The notes beneath the pieces were generated by a model that worked only from the letters and a program-made list of their open reading frames with translations, had not been told where the DNA came from and ran no database searches. Both the position numbers and the translations under genes were made by a program. Shown here piece after piece: positions 54,445 through 63,259 of a stretch of DNA of 64,000 bases; position 1 is the first letter of the stretch; every line of letters starts with the position of its first letter. The stretch comes from Clostridium sp. JN-1 (GTDB lineage: Bacteria > Bacillota > Clostridia > Clostridiales > Clostridiaceae). Where the stretch lies: assembly GCF_003718715.1 (NCBI RefSeq), contig NZ_CP033465.1, forward strand, positions 1,922,001-1,986,000, read 5' to 3'.

Positions 54445-55122
54445 CTACAATATTCCTTTTTCTTTTAAACTAATGTATTTTCCATTTCCTATAATTAAAT
54501 GATCTAACAAAGTAATTCCTAGAATTTTACCACATTCTTTCAATCTATAAGTTATATTCAAATCTTCACTACTAGGCGAAGGATCGCCAGAAGGATGATT
54601 ATGACATATTATAATAGAAGCACTATTTTTCTTTATAGCCTCACAAAATACTTCACGCGGATGTACTATAGAAGAATTTAAACTTCCAGCAGAAATATCA
54701 CTAACACATATTACAATATTTTTGGTATTTAGCAATATCTCCATTAAATGCTCCTGTTTTAAATTACTCATTTCACTCATTACAAGATTAGCAGCATCAA
54801 GCGGCTTCAAAATTTTGTATTCACCGCCATCTTTATAAGAATTAAATCTCTTAGATATCTCTGCTATAGCTACAATCTGAGCAGATTTGACTTTTCCTAC
54901 CCCATAAAGACTTTGAAAAGCCTCTAAGTTTGAATTCAACAGTCCATTGAGTCCTCCACTTTCTTTTATGATCCTATTACTTAATTCTACTATATTTTCT
55001 TTTTTACTTCCAGACCCCAATATTATTGATAAAAGTTCAGCATTTGACAATGCTTTTACTCCATATTTTAATAACCTCTCCCTAGGTCTTTCATTTTTAG
55101 ATAAATCCATAATTTTTCCCAT
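54445..55122 (-). CDS. radC: RadC/YeeS-like JAB-domain protein
   Basis: A 225-residue RadC: helix-hairpin-helix part (GVGKVKSAQIVAI) and a JAB metalloprotease-like domain with the zinc ligands in HPREVF and HNHPSGDPSPSSED. Despite the name, its role in DNA repair is doubtful. It sits between maf and mreB, the standard Firmicutes order. GAAGG precedes the ATG. Confidence 0.95.
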   Translation of the reverse strand: MGKIMDLSKNERPRERLLKYGVKALSNAELLSIILGSGSKKENIVELSNRIIKESGGLNGLLNSNLEAFQSLYGVGKVKSAQIVAIAEISKRFNSYKDGGEYKILKPLDAANLVMSEMSNLKQEHLMEILLNTKNIVICVSDISAGSLNSSIVHPREVFCEAIKKNSASIIICHNHPSGDPSPSSEDLNITYRLKECGKILGITLLDHLIIGNGKYISLKEKGIL

Positions 55123-55135
55123 ATAACTACCTTCT

Positions 55136-55723
55136 TTATAGATTTACCCCCATACTCCTTAGCATATTAGACAATTTATTTAAAGGCAATCCTACAACAT
55201 TATAGTAGCATCCATGGATTTCCTCGACAAAAATTCCTCCATACCCTTGAATGCCATATGCTCCTGCTTTGTCTATGCCTTCACCTGTTTTTATGTATTT
55301 TATTATATCATTATCAGATAAAGTAGAAAATTTGACATCTGTACAAACAAAATCCCTTTTTACTTCATGCTTTAGTGTATCCACTAAAGCTATACCTGAA
55401 TATACTTTGTGAACATTTCCACTTAGTAATTTAAGCATATTAAAAGCTTCTTTTTCATCCTTGGGTTTTCCAAGTATTTTATTTTTAAAAGACACAATAG
55501 TATCACATCCTACTATTATAATCCTATTTTTAACTTTATCATTTAAACTATTTTTTACACTCACGGCTTTTTGCTCAGCTAGTTCCATTACATAATAGGC
55601 ACAATTTCCTTTAAATTCAACTAAACTTTCATCAAAATTGCTAACTATTATTTCAAAATTATCCGTTAGCCTATGGAATAATTCCTGCCTTCTACTTGAA
55701 GCTGACGCCAGAATAACTCTCAT
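55136..55723 (-). CDS. maf: Maf-type nucleotide pyrophosphatase
   Basis: A 195-residue Maf protein: [14 protein letters not shown] is the signature start, followed by GCDTIV and SGIALVDT. Members hydrolyse non-canonical nucleoside triphosphates such as dTTP/UTP analogues and can delay septation. ATG 55723 follows AAGGAGTGAT; the GTG 12 bases upstream overlaps that site. It is followed by radC at 13 bp. Confidence 0.95.
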   Translation of the reverse strand: MRVILASASSRRQELFHRLTDNFEIIVSNFDESLVEFKGNCAYYVMELAEQKAVSVKNSLNDKVKNRIIIVGCDTIVSFKNKILGKPKDEKEAFNMLKLLSGNVHKVYSGIALVDTLKHEVKRDFVCTDVKFSTLSDNDIIKYIKTGEGIDKAGAYGIQGYGGIFVEEIHGCYYNVVGLPLNKLSNMLRSMGVNL

Positions 55724-55743
55724 TATTAGTATCACTCCTTAAT

Positions 55744-56004
55744 CTAGTATCTTCTATATAATATTATAGCCACAATTATACCAGCTATAGTCATTATGCT
55801 AACATTTAAACTCAATCCTAAAGTTAACACCATAAACTTTAAATTTAATACTAGTGGAGTTGAACTGCCTATAACGTATGTATTTTTTAAAAAGCTTAAG
55901 AAATTAAAATTTTCTCCTATTATATCCCCAATGAAACTTCCAGACATGGCTCCTAATAATATTATAAAACATAAAAAGCCGCTGCTCTTTTCAGCTCCTT
56001 TCAA
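55744..56004 (-). CDS. DUF4321 small membrane protein
   Basis: An 86-residue protein with two or three membrane segments and the pattern FIILLGAMSGSFIGDIIG, typical of DUF4321 found ahead of maf in clostridia. The start is a TTG at 56004 behind GGGGGATT. It is the first gene of the shape/division run. Function unknown. Confidence 0.82.
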   Translation of the reverse strand: MKGAEKSSGFLCFIILLGAMSGSFIGDIIGENFNFLSFLKNTYVIGSSTPLVLNLKFMVLTLGLSLNVSIMTIAGIIVAIILYRRY

Positions 56005-56100
56005 ATTAATCCCCCACTTTAATTTTATATCTAATATAGTTTATCATTTAATAAAAGGTTAAACAAGTATATATACAATTGTTTTAAAAAAAATTAAAAA

Positions 56101-56353
56101 AGATAGAGGACAGATGACAAAGGACATGTGACAGAGAAGGTAAGTTTTCTTCCTTACGTCAGAAAACTAATTTATTTTTTAGGCTTGTTTCGCTAAAGCG
56201 AAACATTGCCAATTTAAATTTAAAGATTTTTTTGCGTTAGCAAAAAAATCAACCTTCATTGTCCTCTGTCCTATATCCTCTGTCCTCTGTCCTATGTCCT
56301 CTGTTTTTACAGTGTCAAAGACTGTATATATTTTCTGGAGTATGAGTTAAGTT
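56101..56353. repeat. Dispersed repeat family A (mid-length form) with a family-B end
   Basis: The left end is AGAGGAC-AGATGAC-AAAGGAC-ATGTGAC, four 7-bp units. The right end is GTCCTCT-GTCCTAT-ATCCTCT-GTCCTCT-GTCCTAT-GTCCTCT, six units in the opposite orientation (to 56303). Inside are GTTTCGC/GCGAAAC (56187-56204) and TTTTTTTGC/GCAAAAAAA (56227-56248). At 56326-56353 a family-B right end, TATATATTTTCTGGAG, GTATGAGTTAAG, follows. It lies between DUF4321 and the SPOR gene. Confidence 0.8.
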
Positions 56354-56375
56354 TTTACTTGAAAACCCTATAATT

Positions 56376-57101
56376 TTACTTTTTCCCAACCTTATTTAAA
56401 AAATTATATACATATATATAATTTTCTTCAACTTTGTCTTTAGATATCTTATCTGGTAATTTATTTATGTAAGATTTAATTTCATTTAATGCATTTAAGT
56501 TTTTACCGTCTTTAACCTTATCAAGTGAATTGGTCCATTTCTTTAATTCTGACGTCTGTACAGCTTCAACATTTTTTTCTGACATCTTGTTTAAAACTTG
56601 TATATATGCATTTACTAACTCCACTATTTGAGTATTACATTGGCTATCTTTATCTACAGAAAATACTATTTTTGAATTATCAACTTTTTGCTCAGTAAGA
56701 GATGCTGCAATATCTTTTCCTGTTTTTTCATTATAAATTCCAAGTAACACTCTTGTTTTATCTTGTTCTGTCACTGAAAATGACATCCCATATTGTTTTA
56801 AAACATTTTTTTCTTGTTCAGCATTGCTTTTATCCGTATATATTCCACCTTGTACAACTATAAACTTACCCGATTTTTGATCATTTGGTACAGCATTACT
56901 ATTTTGACTCCCTTTTTTAGTCTGGTTGTTTATTTGAGTGTCTGCTGCACTGCTAGCTTTATTTGTTAAACTGCTGTTTCCAGTAAATATTTTAAATATT
57001 ACAGTTGCAAAGAAAAACGCAAATATTAAAATAGAAACTACTATTAAAATAAATGACTTACCATCACTTTTTTGTTTTAAATCATACCTTGTGTATTTCA
57101 T
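56376..57101 (-). CDS. SPOR-domain membrane protein
   Basis: A 241-residue protein: N-terminal membrane anchor (about residues 15-38), Ser/Asn-rich linker, then a SPOR-like domain (FIVVQGGIYTDKSNAEQE ... RVLLGIYNEKTGKDIA) that in other proteins binds peptidoglycan stripped of stem peptides at division sites. A C-terminal helical region follows. GGTGG precedes the ATG. It lies just upstream of the division/shape run and probably works with it, although the repeat at 56101 separates them. Confidence 0.82.
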   Translation of the reverse strand: MKYTRYDLKQKSDGKSFILIVVSILIFAFFFATVIFKIFTGNSSLTNKASSAADTQINNQTKKGSQNSNAVPNDQKSGKFIVVQGGIYTDKSNAEQEKNVLKQYGMSFSVTEQDKTRVLLGIYNEKTGKDIAASLTEQKVDNSKIVFSVDKDSQCNTQIVELVNAYIQVLNKMSEKNVEAVQTSELKKWTNSLDKVKDGKNLNALNEIKSYINKLPDKISKDKVEENYIYVYNFLNKVGKK

Positions 57102-57192
57102 TTTTTCACCACCAAGCTTTGTTTTATATATTCAATATATTAATATTTATAAAAATGCTGTTTTATTACATATAATTATGAATAGGCAGTAA

Positions 57193-57245
57193 AAAAGTGC
57201 TGAATTTTTAACATGAATTTATCATTAAAAAAAATCAGCACTTTT
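57193..57245 (-). terminator. Terminator after the ACT-domain gene
   Basis: AAAAGTGCTGA and TCAGCACTTTT form a perfect 11-bp stem with a long AT-rich loop, about 50 bp past the stop. Confidence 0.6.
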
Positions 57246-57296
57246 ATCTCATTTCCAATAAGATACTCACTAATCGATATAAGTACTAGTTAAGAT

Positions 57297-57734
57297 CTAT
57301 TCTACAGCTATTAAATCCACTTTTACAACATTTTTAATCGATGAAAGTTCATCAACTAAATCATTAATTTCTGTATTTAATTTAGATGCATCAAACGTTA
57401 TTGTAACACTTGCCGCCTTGTTTATTGGAATATCTTGATTTATTGTAAGTATACTACCTCTTCTTAAAGCTATCTTATCTAATATCTTAGATAGCGTACC
57501 TGCTTCATGTGCAAGCATTAACCCCAAGGTAACTTTATGTCCTGTTACACCTTCCGACAATGTAAATACAAAGTCCTTATATTTATAATATGTACTTCTA
57601 CTTATTCCCACCTTTTTTACCCCATCAGATATATCCTTTACTTCTCCAATTCTCAAAAGCTCTTTTAACTTTATAACTTTGGTAAAAACCTGAGGAAGAA
57701 TTCTCGTATCAATTATCAAATATTTAGTATTCAT
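57297..57734 (-). CDS. ACT domain-containing protein, UPF0735 (PheB-like)
   Basis: A 145-residue protein. The N-terminal half has a small helix-turn-helix-like VGISRSTYYKYKDFVF, and the C-terminal half an ACT domain, GTLSKILDKIALRRGSILTINQDIP. ATG 57734 (MNTKYLIIDTRIL) is the family start; the longer frame has no ribosome site. ACT domains bind amino acids, so a regulatory role in amino-acid metabolism is likely but unproven. Often seen upstream of homoserine dehydrogenase; here alone. Confidence 0.88.
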   Translation of the reverse strand: MNTKYLIIDTRILPQVFTKVIKLKELLRIGEVKDISDGVKKVGISRSTYYKYKDFVFTLSEGVTGHKVTLGLMLAHEAGTLSKILDKIALRRGSILTINQDIPINKAASVTITFDASKLNTEINDLVDELSSIKNVVKVDLIAVE

Positions 57735-57949
57735 AAAACCCCTCGTTTCTGTCCGTATATTATAGACATATGTATGCATACAAAGTATATTATCATAACA
57801 AATTAATAAGTTCAAGCTTTTATATAAAATTACGAAAAATATTGCCAGGGCAAACGCATATAAGATTTTAGGGCACAGCCCTTTTATTTTTACGGTTTAA
57901 TCAATATAATCTAATATATAAAACCAAAGTTAAGAAGTAAGAGTAAAAA

Positions 57950-58004
57950 AGTAATAGTTGTGGTGAAAATTCAGCTTTGCTGAATTTTCACCACAACTAT
58001 TACT
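57950..58004. repeat. Perfect 26-bp hairpin in the hydA-ACT spacer
   Basis: Left arm 57950-57975 (AGTAATAGTTGTGG...TCAGC), 3-base loop, right arm 57979-58004, all 26 pairs perfect. Weaker pairing between AAGAAGTAAGAG to the left and CTCCTGCTTCTTACTT to the right extends it to about 57930-58024. Its GC-loop-GC tip is like the small hairpins of repeat family A. Confidence 0.75.
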
Positions 58005-58077
58005 TCTTAGCTCCTGCTTCTTACTTATTCACAAATTCCAATTTAGCTGTCTTACGACATTTGTCTTTAAATTTACT

Positions 58078-58184
58078 GAAAGAAGAAAAAAGTTCAAAGA
58101 AAAATTTAAATTTAAAGATTCTTTTGCGTTAGCAAAAAATCAACCTTCACTGTCCTATGTCCTCTAAAAATGCGAAGCATTTTT
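58078..58184. repeat. Dispersed repeat family A, truncated copy at the 3' end of hydA
   Basis: AAATTTAAAGATTCTTTTGC...GCAAAA, CAACCTTCACTGTCCTATG and TCCTCT match the right end of the 56101 copy; the left half is missing. The terminal hairpin AAAAATGC-gaa-GCATTTTT (58166-58184) encodes the last residues and the first base of the stop of hydA. Confidence 0.75.
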
Positions 58185-59555
58185 CCTAGATACATACTTT
58201 GTATGAAGCAATTCATGGGACTTATTTCCCAAAGGTTCTTTTAAAAATTCTTTATAAATTTCTTTTATAGCAGGGTTTTCATGAGATTTTCTTATGCTTA
58301 AATTGACATCATGTTGATATATAGATTTCTTTCTATTACTATAAGCTTGTTCTCTATCAGAATCCATAAATAACTTAGGCTGACCGCCGCCGCTTATGCA
58401 TCCTTCCGGACATGTCATCACTTCTATAAAATGTAAGTCACACTTTCCTTCTTTTATAGATTCTAAAACAGGCTTAACATTTTTAAGTCCTGATGCTACA
58501 CCAACTTTAAGTTTCAAATCTCCAAGTTCAATTTCAGCTGTTCTAAATCCTTCTCCTCCTCTTACCATAGTAAGATCTAGATTAGGGATTGGCTTTTTAG
58601 TTACAAGTTCATAGCCAGTTCTAATGGCTGCCTCCATAACTCCTCCAGTTGAACCAAATATAGTTCCTGCACCAGAATATTCTCCAAGTGGATCATCAAA
58701 GTTTTCCTCTTGTAATTCATAGAAATCTATTCCCTCATCTTTTAGAAGTTGTGCTAATTCCCTAGTAGTTATAACTAAATCCACATCCCTATATCCACTA
58801 TCTTGCATTTCTTCTCTTTCGCATTCAAATTCTTTACAAGTACAAGGCATTACTGATACGCTGTAAATTCTACCAGGTTTAATTCCATTTATTTTTGCAC
58901 CATAAGTCTTAAATACTGCACCAGACATTTGCTGTGGTGACTTACAGGTTGAAAGATGATCCAAAAGTTCGGGATATGTTTGTTCTATATATTTTATCCA
59001 TGCAGGACAGCATGATGTAAACATAGGTAAATTTTTATTCTCTTTTAATCTAGATATTAATTCACTTCCTTCTTCCATTATAGTAAGATCTGCTCCAAAA
59101 TTTGTATCATAAACTTTGTCAAATCCTAACTTTCTAAGCGATGCAGCCATTTTACCTGGAGTTAGCGTTCCAAGAGGCAGTCCAAAATCTTCACCTAATG
59201 CAACTCTAACTGATGGTCCGCACTGAACAACTTTAAACATATCTTTATTTCTAAGCATTTCCTTCAATTTTTTTACTTGTCCAAGACTATAAGCTGCAAA
59301 AATTGGCTCTCTTACACTCATGAGCATTCCTCTATCAAAAAGCTTTTTACTTCTCGGAGCAGAAGTTTCTTTATCTGTAGGTAAATATCCCTTACAAATT
59401 TGTACACATTGCCCGCACATAATACATTTATCTACATTTATAGTCTGTGGTTTTTCATCTTCACCTTCTATGGCATCAACAGGACATACTTCTGCACAGC
59501 GTCTGCAACCCGTACACAATTCTTTATCTATATTTATTATGGGATTATTCAACAT
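58164..59555 (-). CDS. hydA: [FeFe] hydrogenase catalytic subunit
   Basis: A 463-residue hydrogenase. Two N-terminal 4Fe-4S motifs, CTGCRRCAEVCP and CIMCGQCVQICK, feed the H-domain with its three H-cluster blocks: TSCCPAWIK, MPCTCKEFE and TCPEGCISGGGQP. The N-terminal [2Fe-2S] domain of monomeric hydrogenases is absent; that domain is supplied by the subunit encoded at 60186. ATG 59555 is chosen because AAGGGA abuts the upstream ATG. The C-terminus (RKNASHF, stop) is encoded by a repeat hairpin. By order and content it corresponds to HytA of NAD(P)-linked, electron-bifurcating hydrogenases; the bifurcating function is inference. Confidence 0.93.
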   Translation of the reverse strand: MLNNPIINIDKELCTGCRRCAEVCPVDAIEGEDEKPQTINVDKCIMCGQCVQICKGYLPTDKETSAPRSKKLFDRGMLMSVREPIFAAYSLGQVKKLKEMLRNKDMFKVVQCGPSVRVALGEDFGLPLGTLTPGKMAASLRKLGFDKVYDTNFGADLTIMEEGSELISRLKENKNLPMFTSCCPAWIKYIEQTYPELLDHLSTCKSPQQMSGAVFKTYGAKINGIKPGRIYSVSVMPCTCKEFECEREEMQDSGYRDVDLVITTRELAQLLKDEGIDFYELQEENFDDPLGEYSGAGTIFGSTGGVMEAAIRTGYELVTKKPIPNLDLTMVRGGEGFRTAEIELGDLKLKVGVASGLKNVKPVLESIKEGKCDLHFIEVMTCPEGCISGGGQPKLFMDSDREQAYSNRKKSIYQHDVNLSIRKSHENPAIKEIYKEFLKEPLGNKSHELLHTKYVSRKNASHF

Positions 59556-59596
59556 ATACAACATTCCCTTCTTTTCACATTCATTTTAATACTCAA

Positions 59597-60148
59597 CTAT
59601 AATCCGCTGTCTGACATAAGCTCTAATGCAGCTTTAATATTATGGTCCCTCTTATCCTCTTCGGGATTTACTACCCTTAAAGCATCTTTAGGACATGCTT
59701 TTACACAATTAGGTTCCCCACCAGCATTTTTACATAAATCACACTTATAAGCTATTAACTTTAACTTTCTATTTATTCCACCATCAACTGATTTACTTTC
59801 AAATTTAGGCATTAAATCTACAGCACCTATAGGACATACAATCGTACAAGTTTTGCAGCCTATACATAACTTTTGATTTACTACTATATTTCCATTCTCA
59901 TACGTAATAGCTTTTGTTGGACATACTTTTGCACAATGTGAATCTTCGCATTGTCTGCATTGAATTCTTATACTATATTCTTTATTTTTAACAATAAACG
60001 CCCTTGGAACAATTGGTGTATCCATATTGCCTACTGTCAATCCTCTGCCGTTTTCTCTATGATTTGCTGCACAAGCTACCTCACACGAACGACAATTTAT
60101 ACACTTTTTAGGATCTATCAAAACAAAAGGATTGAGTTCTAATTTCAT
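59597..60148 (-). CDS. Four-cluster 4Fe-4S ferredoxin-like subunit, HytE/HycB type
   Basis: A 183-residue electron-transfer protein with four 4Fe-4S binding motifs: CINCRSCEVACAANH, CRQCEDSHCAKVCP, CIGCKTCTIVCP and CDLCKNAGGEPNCVKACP, the HycB/DmsB pattern. It should pass electrons between the flavoprotein/diaphorase part and hydA or an external partner such as formate dehydrogenase. The start at 60148 (MKLELNPFVL) follows AGGGTGG. It lies 41 bp before hydA. Confidence 0.88.
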   Translation of the reverse strand: MKLELNPFVLIDPKKCINCRSCEVACAANHRENGRGLTVGNMDTPIVPRAFIVKNKEYSIRIQCRQCEDSHCAKVCPTKAITYENGNIVVNQKLCIGCKTCTIVCPIGAVDLMPKFESKSVDGGINRKLKLIAYKCDLCKNAGGEPNCVKACPKDALRVVNPEEDKRDHNIKAALELMSDSGL

Positions 60149-60185
60149 TTTATAATTTACCACCCTTCTTTTAGTTTCGTATCAT

Positions 60186-60950
60186 CTAAATATCATAATC
60201 TTTGTACATTTTTGCAATTTGCTTAGAACTTTTTTCTCTTTTACATTTATCACACATAACCTTACTTAAATCTAATTCCATACCTGCTCTCTTATATGCA
60301 AATCTGATATGTTCTTCTGCAGCAAAGTACTCACCGCACACACTGCACTTTACCATTTTGAATTTTTTACCCCAGATTTCCATACAGCCATCCTTTTGAG
60401 TTATCTTTATGGCATTAGTTGGGCAGACATTAGCACATGAACCGCAGCCTATGCAATCTGGTGAAATTTCATTGTATGGAGTTGATACATCTTTATATAT
60501 TCCCCTGTTTACAGTAGATATAGCCCCTATCCCAAGTTCGTCACAAGCTCTAGTGCACAATCCACAAATAACACAATTTTCCGCCCTGTCTAATTTAAAT
60601 CTTTCAATTCTATGCTCATCAACATTGAAAAATTTAGCTAAATCATCAATTTCCTTATTTTCAGGGCATCTAGCTTTTAAAAGCATAACCAAATTTTTTC
60701 TCATCCTCTTTATCTTATCTGAATTTGTAACAACTTCTATCTCTTTAGTTACAGGAAATAAGCAAGCTGTAACAACCTTTGTTCTGCCTCTATCTATAAC
60801 TTCTACCATGCACAATCTACAGCTTCCAATACCAGCCAAGGCATCACTATGACATAATGTAGGTATATATATATTATTTCTTCTTGCAATTTGAAGAATA
60901 AATTCTCCACGCTGGCATTCACAAGTCTTTCCATCTATGATTATATTCAT
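60186..60950 (-). CDS. [2Fe-2S]/[4Fe-4S] NuoG-N-like subunit, HytD type
   Basis: A 254-residue iron-sulfur subunit corresponding to the N-terminal part of NuoG: a [2Fe-2S] ferredoxin domain (CHSDALAGIGSCRLC, then TACLFPV), a partial His/Cys region (KARCPENKEI), and two 4Fe-4S motifs, CVICGLCTRACDELG and CIGCGSCANVCP. A C-terminal extension with CSVCGEYF and CDKCKREK may bind a further metal. It fits between the flavoprotein and hydA. The start at 60950 follows GGGGGTG. Confidence 0.88.
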   Translation of the reverse strand: MNIIIDGKTCECQRGEFILQIARRNNIYIPTLCHSDALAGIGSCRLCMVEVIDRGRTKVVTACLFPVTKEIEVVTNSDKIKRMRKNLVMLLKARCPENKEIDDLAKFFNVDEHRIERFKLDRAENCVICGLCTRACDELGIGAISTVNRGIYKDVSTPYNEISPDCIGCGSCANVCPTNAIKITQKDGCMEIWGKKFKMVKCSVCGEYFAAEEHIRFAYKRAGMELDLSKVMCDKCKREKSSKQIAKMYKDYDI

Positions 60951-60965
60951 AAGAACCACACCCCC

Positions 60966-62771
60966 TTATTTTACTTTGACCCCATTAAACTTGCACATAT
61001 TCATACAGTTTCCACATCTTACACACTTTTGAATGTCAATGCTGTGGGGCTCCTTAACTTCTCCATATATTGCACCTGCAGGACAATTCCTCTTACACAA
61101 GTCACAGCCTGTACACTTATTAGGGTCTATTACAAATGTTGTAAGCTTTTTACATACACCTGCACGGCATCTCTTATCATGAATATGTTCCTCAAACTCA
61201 TCTCTAAAATATCTTATTGCAGCTGTAACAGGATTTGGGGCACTCTTGCCTAATCCACATAATGATGCTTGACCTACCATAGAACCTATCTCAAGGAGCT
61301 CATCTATATCTCCTTCCCTGCCACTTCCATTACATATATCTGTGAGTATTTCAAGCATTCTCCTTATGCCTTCTCTGCAAGGTACACACTTTCCACATGA
61401 TTCTTCTGAAAGGAAGCTCAAATAATACCTTGTAACATCCACAATACATGTCCTATCATCCATTACAATCATACCGCCCGAACCCATCATAGAATTAGCT
61501 GCTTTAAGAGTGTCATAATCAACTGGAAGGTCTAAGTATTTTTCTGGTAAGCATCCTCCAGATGGTCCGCCTACTTGAACAGCTTTAAATTTTCTATCAT
61601 TTAAAACTCCACCGCCTATATTAAATATGATTTCCCTTAAAGTTGTACCCATAGGTACTTCTACAAGCCCAGTATTCTTAACTTTACCAACTAGTGAAAA
61701 TACTTTTGTTCCTTTGCTCTTTTCCATACTTCCTATGGAGTGATACCAATCTCCACCATTTTGAATTATTACAGGAACATCTGCCAAGGTTTCAACATTA
61801 TTTAATACAGTTGGCTTACCCCACAATCCTTTTTCAGTAGTGTGAATATACTTAGCTCTTGGCTCTCCAACTTTTCCCTCAATAGACGACATAAGTGCTG
61901 TAGATTCGCCGCATACAAATGCTCCTCCACCTCTTACTATTTGAATATCAAAAGAAAAATTACTTCCAAGTATACTATCTCCTAATAGGTTATTTTCCCT
62001 AGCTATATCTATGGATTTTTGTAAATTTTCTATAGCTAATCTATATTCATCTCTTACATATGCAAAACCTTGATCACTGTGAACTGCATATGCGCATAAA
62101 GTCATACCTTCAATAACACTGTAAGGATCTCCTTCCATAATACCCCTATCCATAAATGCACCAGGGTCACCTTCATCACCATTACATACTACATACTTAG
62201 GACTAGTATCAATATCTGCAGCAGTTTTCCACTTACGACCAGTAGGAAATCCGGCTCCTCCTCTTCCTCTTAACCCTGAAATTGATATTTCATGCAGTAC
62301 ATCTTCAGGCTTCATTTGAGAAATTGCTTTTTTTAAAGCTTCATATCCACCTCTTACTATATAATCACTTATACTTGCAGGATCTATTTCTCCAACATTT
62401 CTAAGGGCAATCTTATACTGTCTTTTACAAAACTCACTTTGTTTGTGGTTTTTAAGTCTCTTTTTAGTAGATGTTTCAAAATACAATAGTTTTTCAATAA
62501 TTTCCCCATTTATCAAGGTCTTTTTTACTATATCTTCTACATCTTGAACTTTAACTTTAAAGTAAGCTATATCATCCGGGTATATTTTTATAACAGGTCC
62601 CTTCTCACAGAGTCCATCACATCCAGCAGCTTTTAATTCAAATTTAGTTTTTACTTCAGCATTAGCCCCAAGTTCACTTATTTTGTTTTTAAGTTCTTCA
62701 TAAACTGCTGTACTATTTTTTGCCAAACAACCTGTTCCGCAGCACACATTAATAGTTTTCTTTTCATCCAT
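60966..62771 (-). CDS. NuoF-like flavoprotein (diaphorase) subunit, HytB/HydB type
   Basis: A 601-residue NAD(P)-binding flavoprotein. An N-terminal thioredoxin-like [2Fe-2S] domain (CCGTGCLAKNS, AAGCDGLCEKGP) is followed by the NuoF core with the NAD(P) and FMN loops GRGGAGFPTGRKW and CNGDEGDPGAFMDRG, the 4Fe-4S site ESCGKCVPCREG, and a C-terminal two-cluster ferredoxin (CTGCDLCKRNCP, CVRCGNCMNMC). Its ATG overlaps the last base of the NuoE-like stop. This is the cofactor-reducing part of the complex; NAD versus NADP preference cannot be read here. Confidence 0.93.
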   Translation of the reverse strand: MDEKKTINVCCGTGCLAKNSTAVYEELKNKISELGANAEVKTKFELKAAGCDGLCEKGPVIKIYPDDIAYFKVKVQDVEDIVKKTLINGEIIEKLLYFETSTKKRLKNHKQSEFCKRQYKIALRNVGEIDPASISDYIVRGGYEALKKAISQMKPEDVLHEISISGLRGRGGAGFPTGRKWKTAADIDTSPKYVVCNGDEGDPGAFMDRGIMEGDPYSVIEGMTLCAYAVHSDQGFAYVRDEYRLAIENLQKSIDIARENNLLGDSILGSNFSFDIQIVRGGGAFVCGESTALMSSIEGKVGEPRAKYIHTTEKGLWGKPTVLNNVETLADVPVIIQNGGDWYHSIGSMEKSKGTKVFSLVGKVKNTGLVEVPMGTTLREIIFNIGGGVLNDRKFKAVQVGGPSGGCLPEKYLDLPVDYDTLKAANSMMGSGGMIVMDDRTCIVDVTRYYLSFLSEESCGKCVPCREGIRRMLEILTDICNGSGREGDIDELLEIGSMVGQASLCGLGKSAPNPVTAAIRYFRDEFEEHIHDKRCRAGVCKKLTTFVIDPNKCTGCDLCKRNCPAGAIYGEVKEPHSIDIQKCVRCGNCMNMCKFNGVKVK

Positions 62772-63259
62772 TATTTTTCACCCCTATAACTATCAATAAT
62801 TTCTTTTACAATTTTAGGTGTTAAATTTCCGTAATATTTATCATTTATCATCATAACAGGAGATATAGCACAACAGCCAATGCAGTTAACAGTATTTATT
62901 GAAAACATACGATCTTTTGTAGTCTCACCCGGCTTAATTCCAAGATATTTTTCAAGTTCATCAAACACAACCATTGATCCAGCTACATGACATGCTGTTC
63001 CATCACATACAGTTATAATATATTTTCCCTTTGGCGTAAGACTCAACGCCTTATAAAAAGTAGCCATTCCATACAGCCTGCTTACAGGTGTATCTAAATA
63101 CTTTGCTAAAGCTTCTATGGCTTCTCTTGGTATATACTTGTACTTTCTTTGTATATCCTGTAAAATAGCCAAGGTAAACCTTTTCTGTTTAGGGTATTTT
63201 TTTATAACATCCGCTGCATCTAAATTATTAGATTTATTTTGTTCCTGTACCGTATCCAT
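62771..63259 (-). CDS. NuoE-like [2Fe-2S] subunit, HytC/HydC type
   Basis: A 162-residue thioredoxin-fold subunit: the helical start YPKQKRFTLAILQDIQ and a [2Fe-2S] site with Cys in CDGTACHVAGS and CIGCCAISP. It is the first gene of the hydrogenase operon, and its stop overlaps the start of the NuoF-like gene by one base. It works with that subunit in electron bifurcation or NAD(P) reduction. Confidence 0.93.
   Translation of the reverse strand: MDTVQEQNKSNNLDAADVIKKYPKQKRFTLAILQDIQRKYKYIPREAIEALAKYLDTPVSRLYGMATFYKALSLTPKGKYIITVCDGTACHVAGSMVVFDELEKYLGIKPGETTKDRMFSINTVNCIGCCAISPVMMINDKYYGNLTPKIVKEIIDSYRGEK

Noticed and set aside
53960-54502. 180-codon plus-strand ORF opposite mreB
   Set aside because: mreB is unmistakable on the other strand and the antisense product has no recognisable domain.
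56101-56306. CRISPR-like array suggested by the short repeated units
   Set aside because: The units are 7-bp tandem heptamers without spacers, and no cas gene is nearby.
60409-60852. 147-codon plus-strand ORF inside the iron-sulfur subunit gene
   Set aside because: It is complementary to a gene with clear cluster motifs; no independent support.
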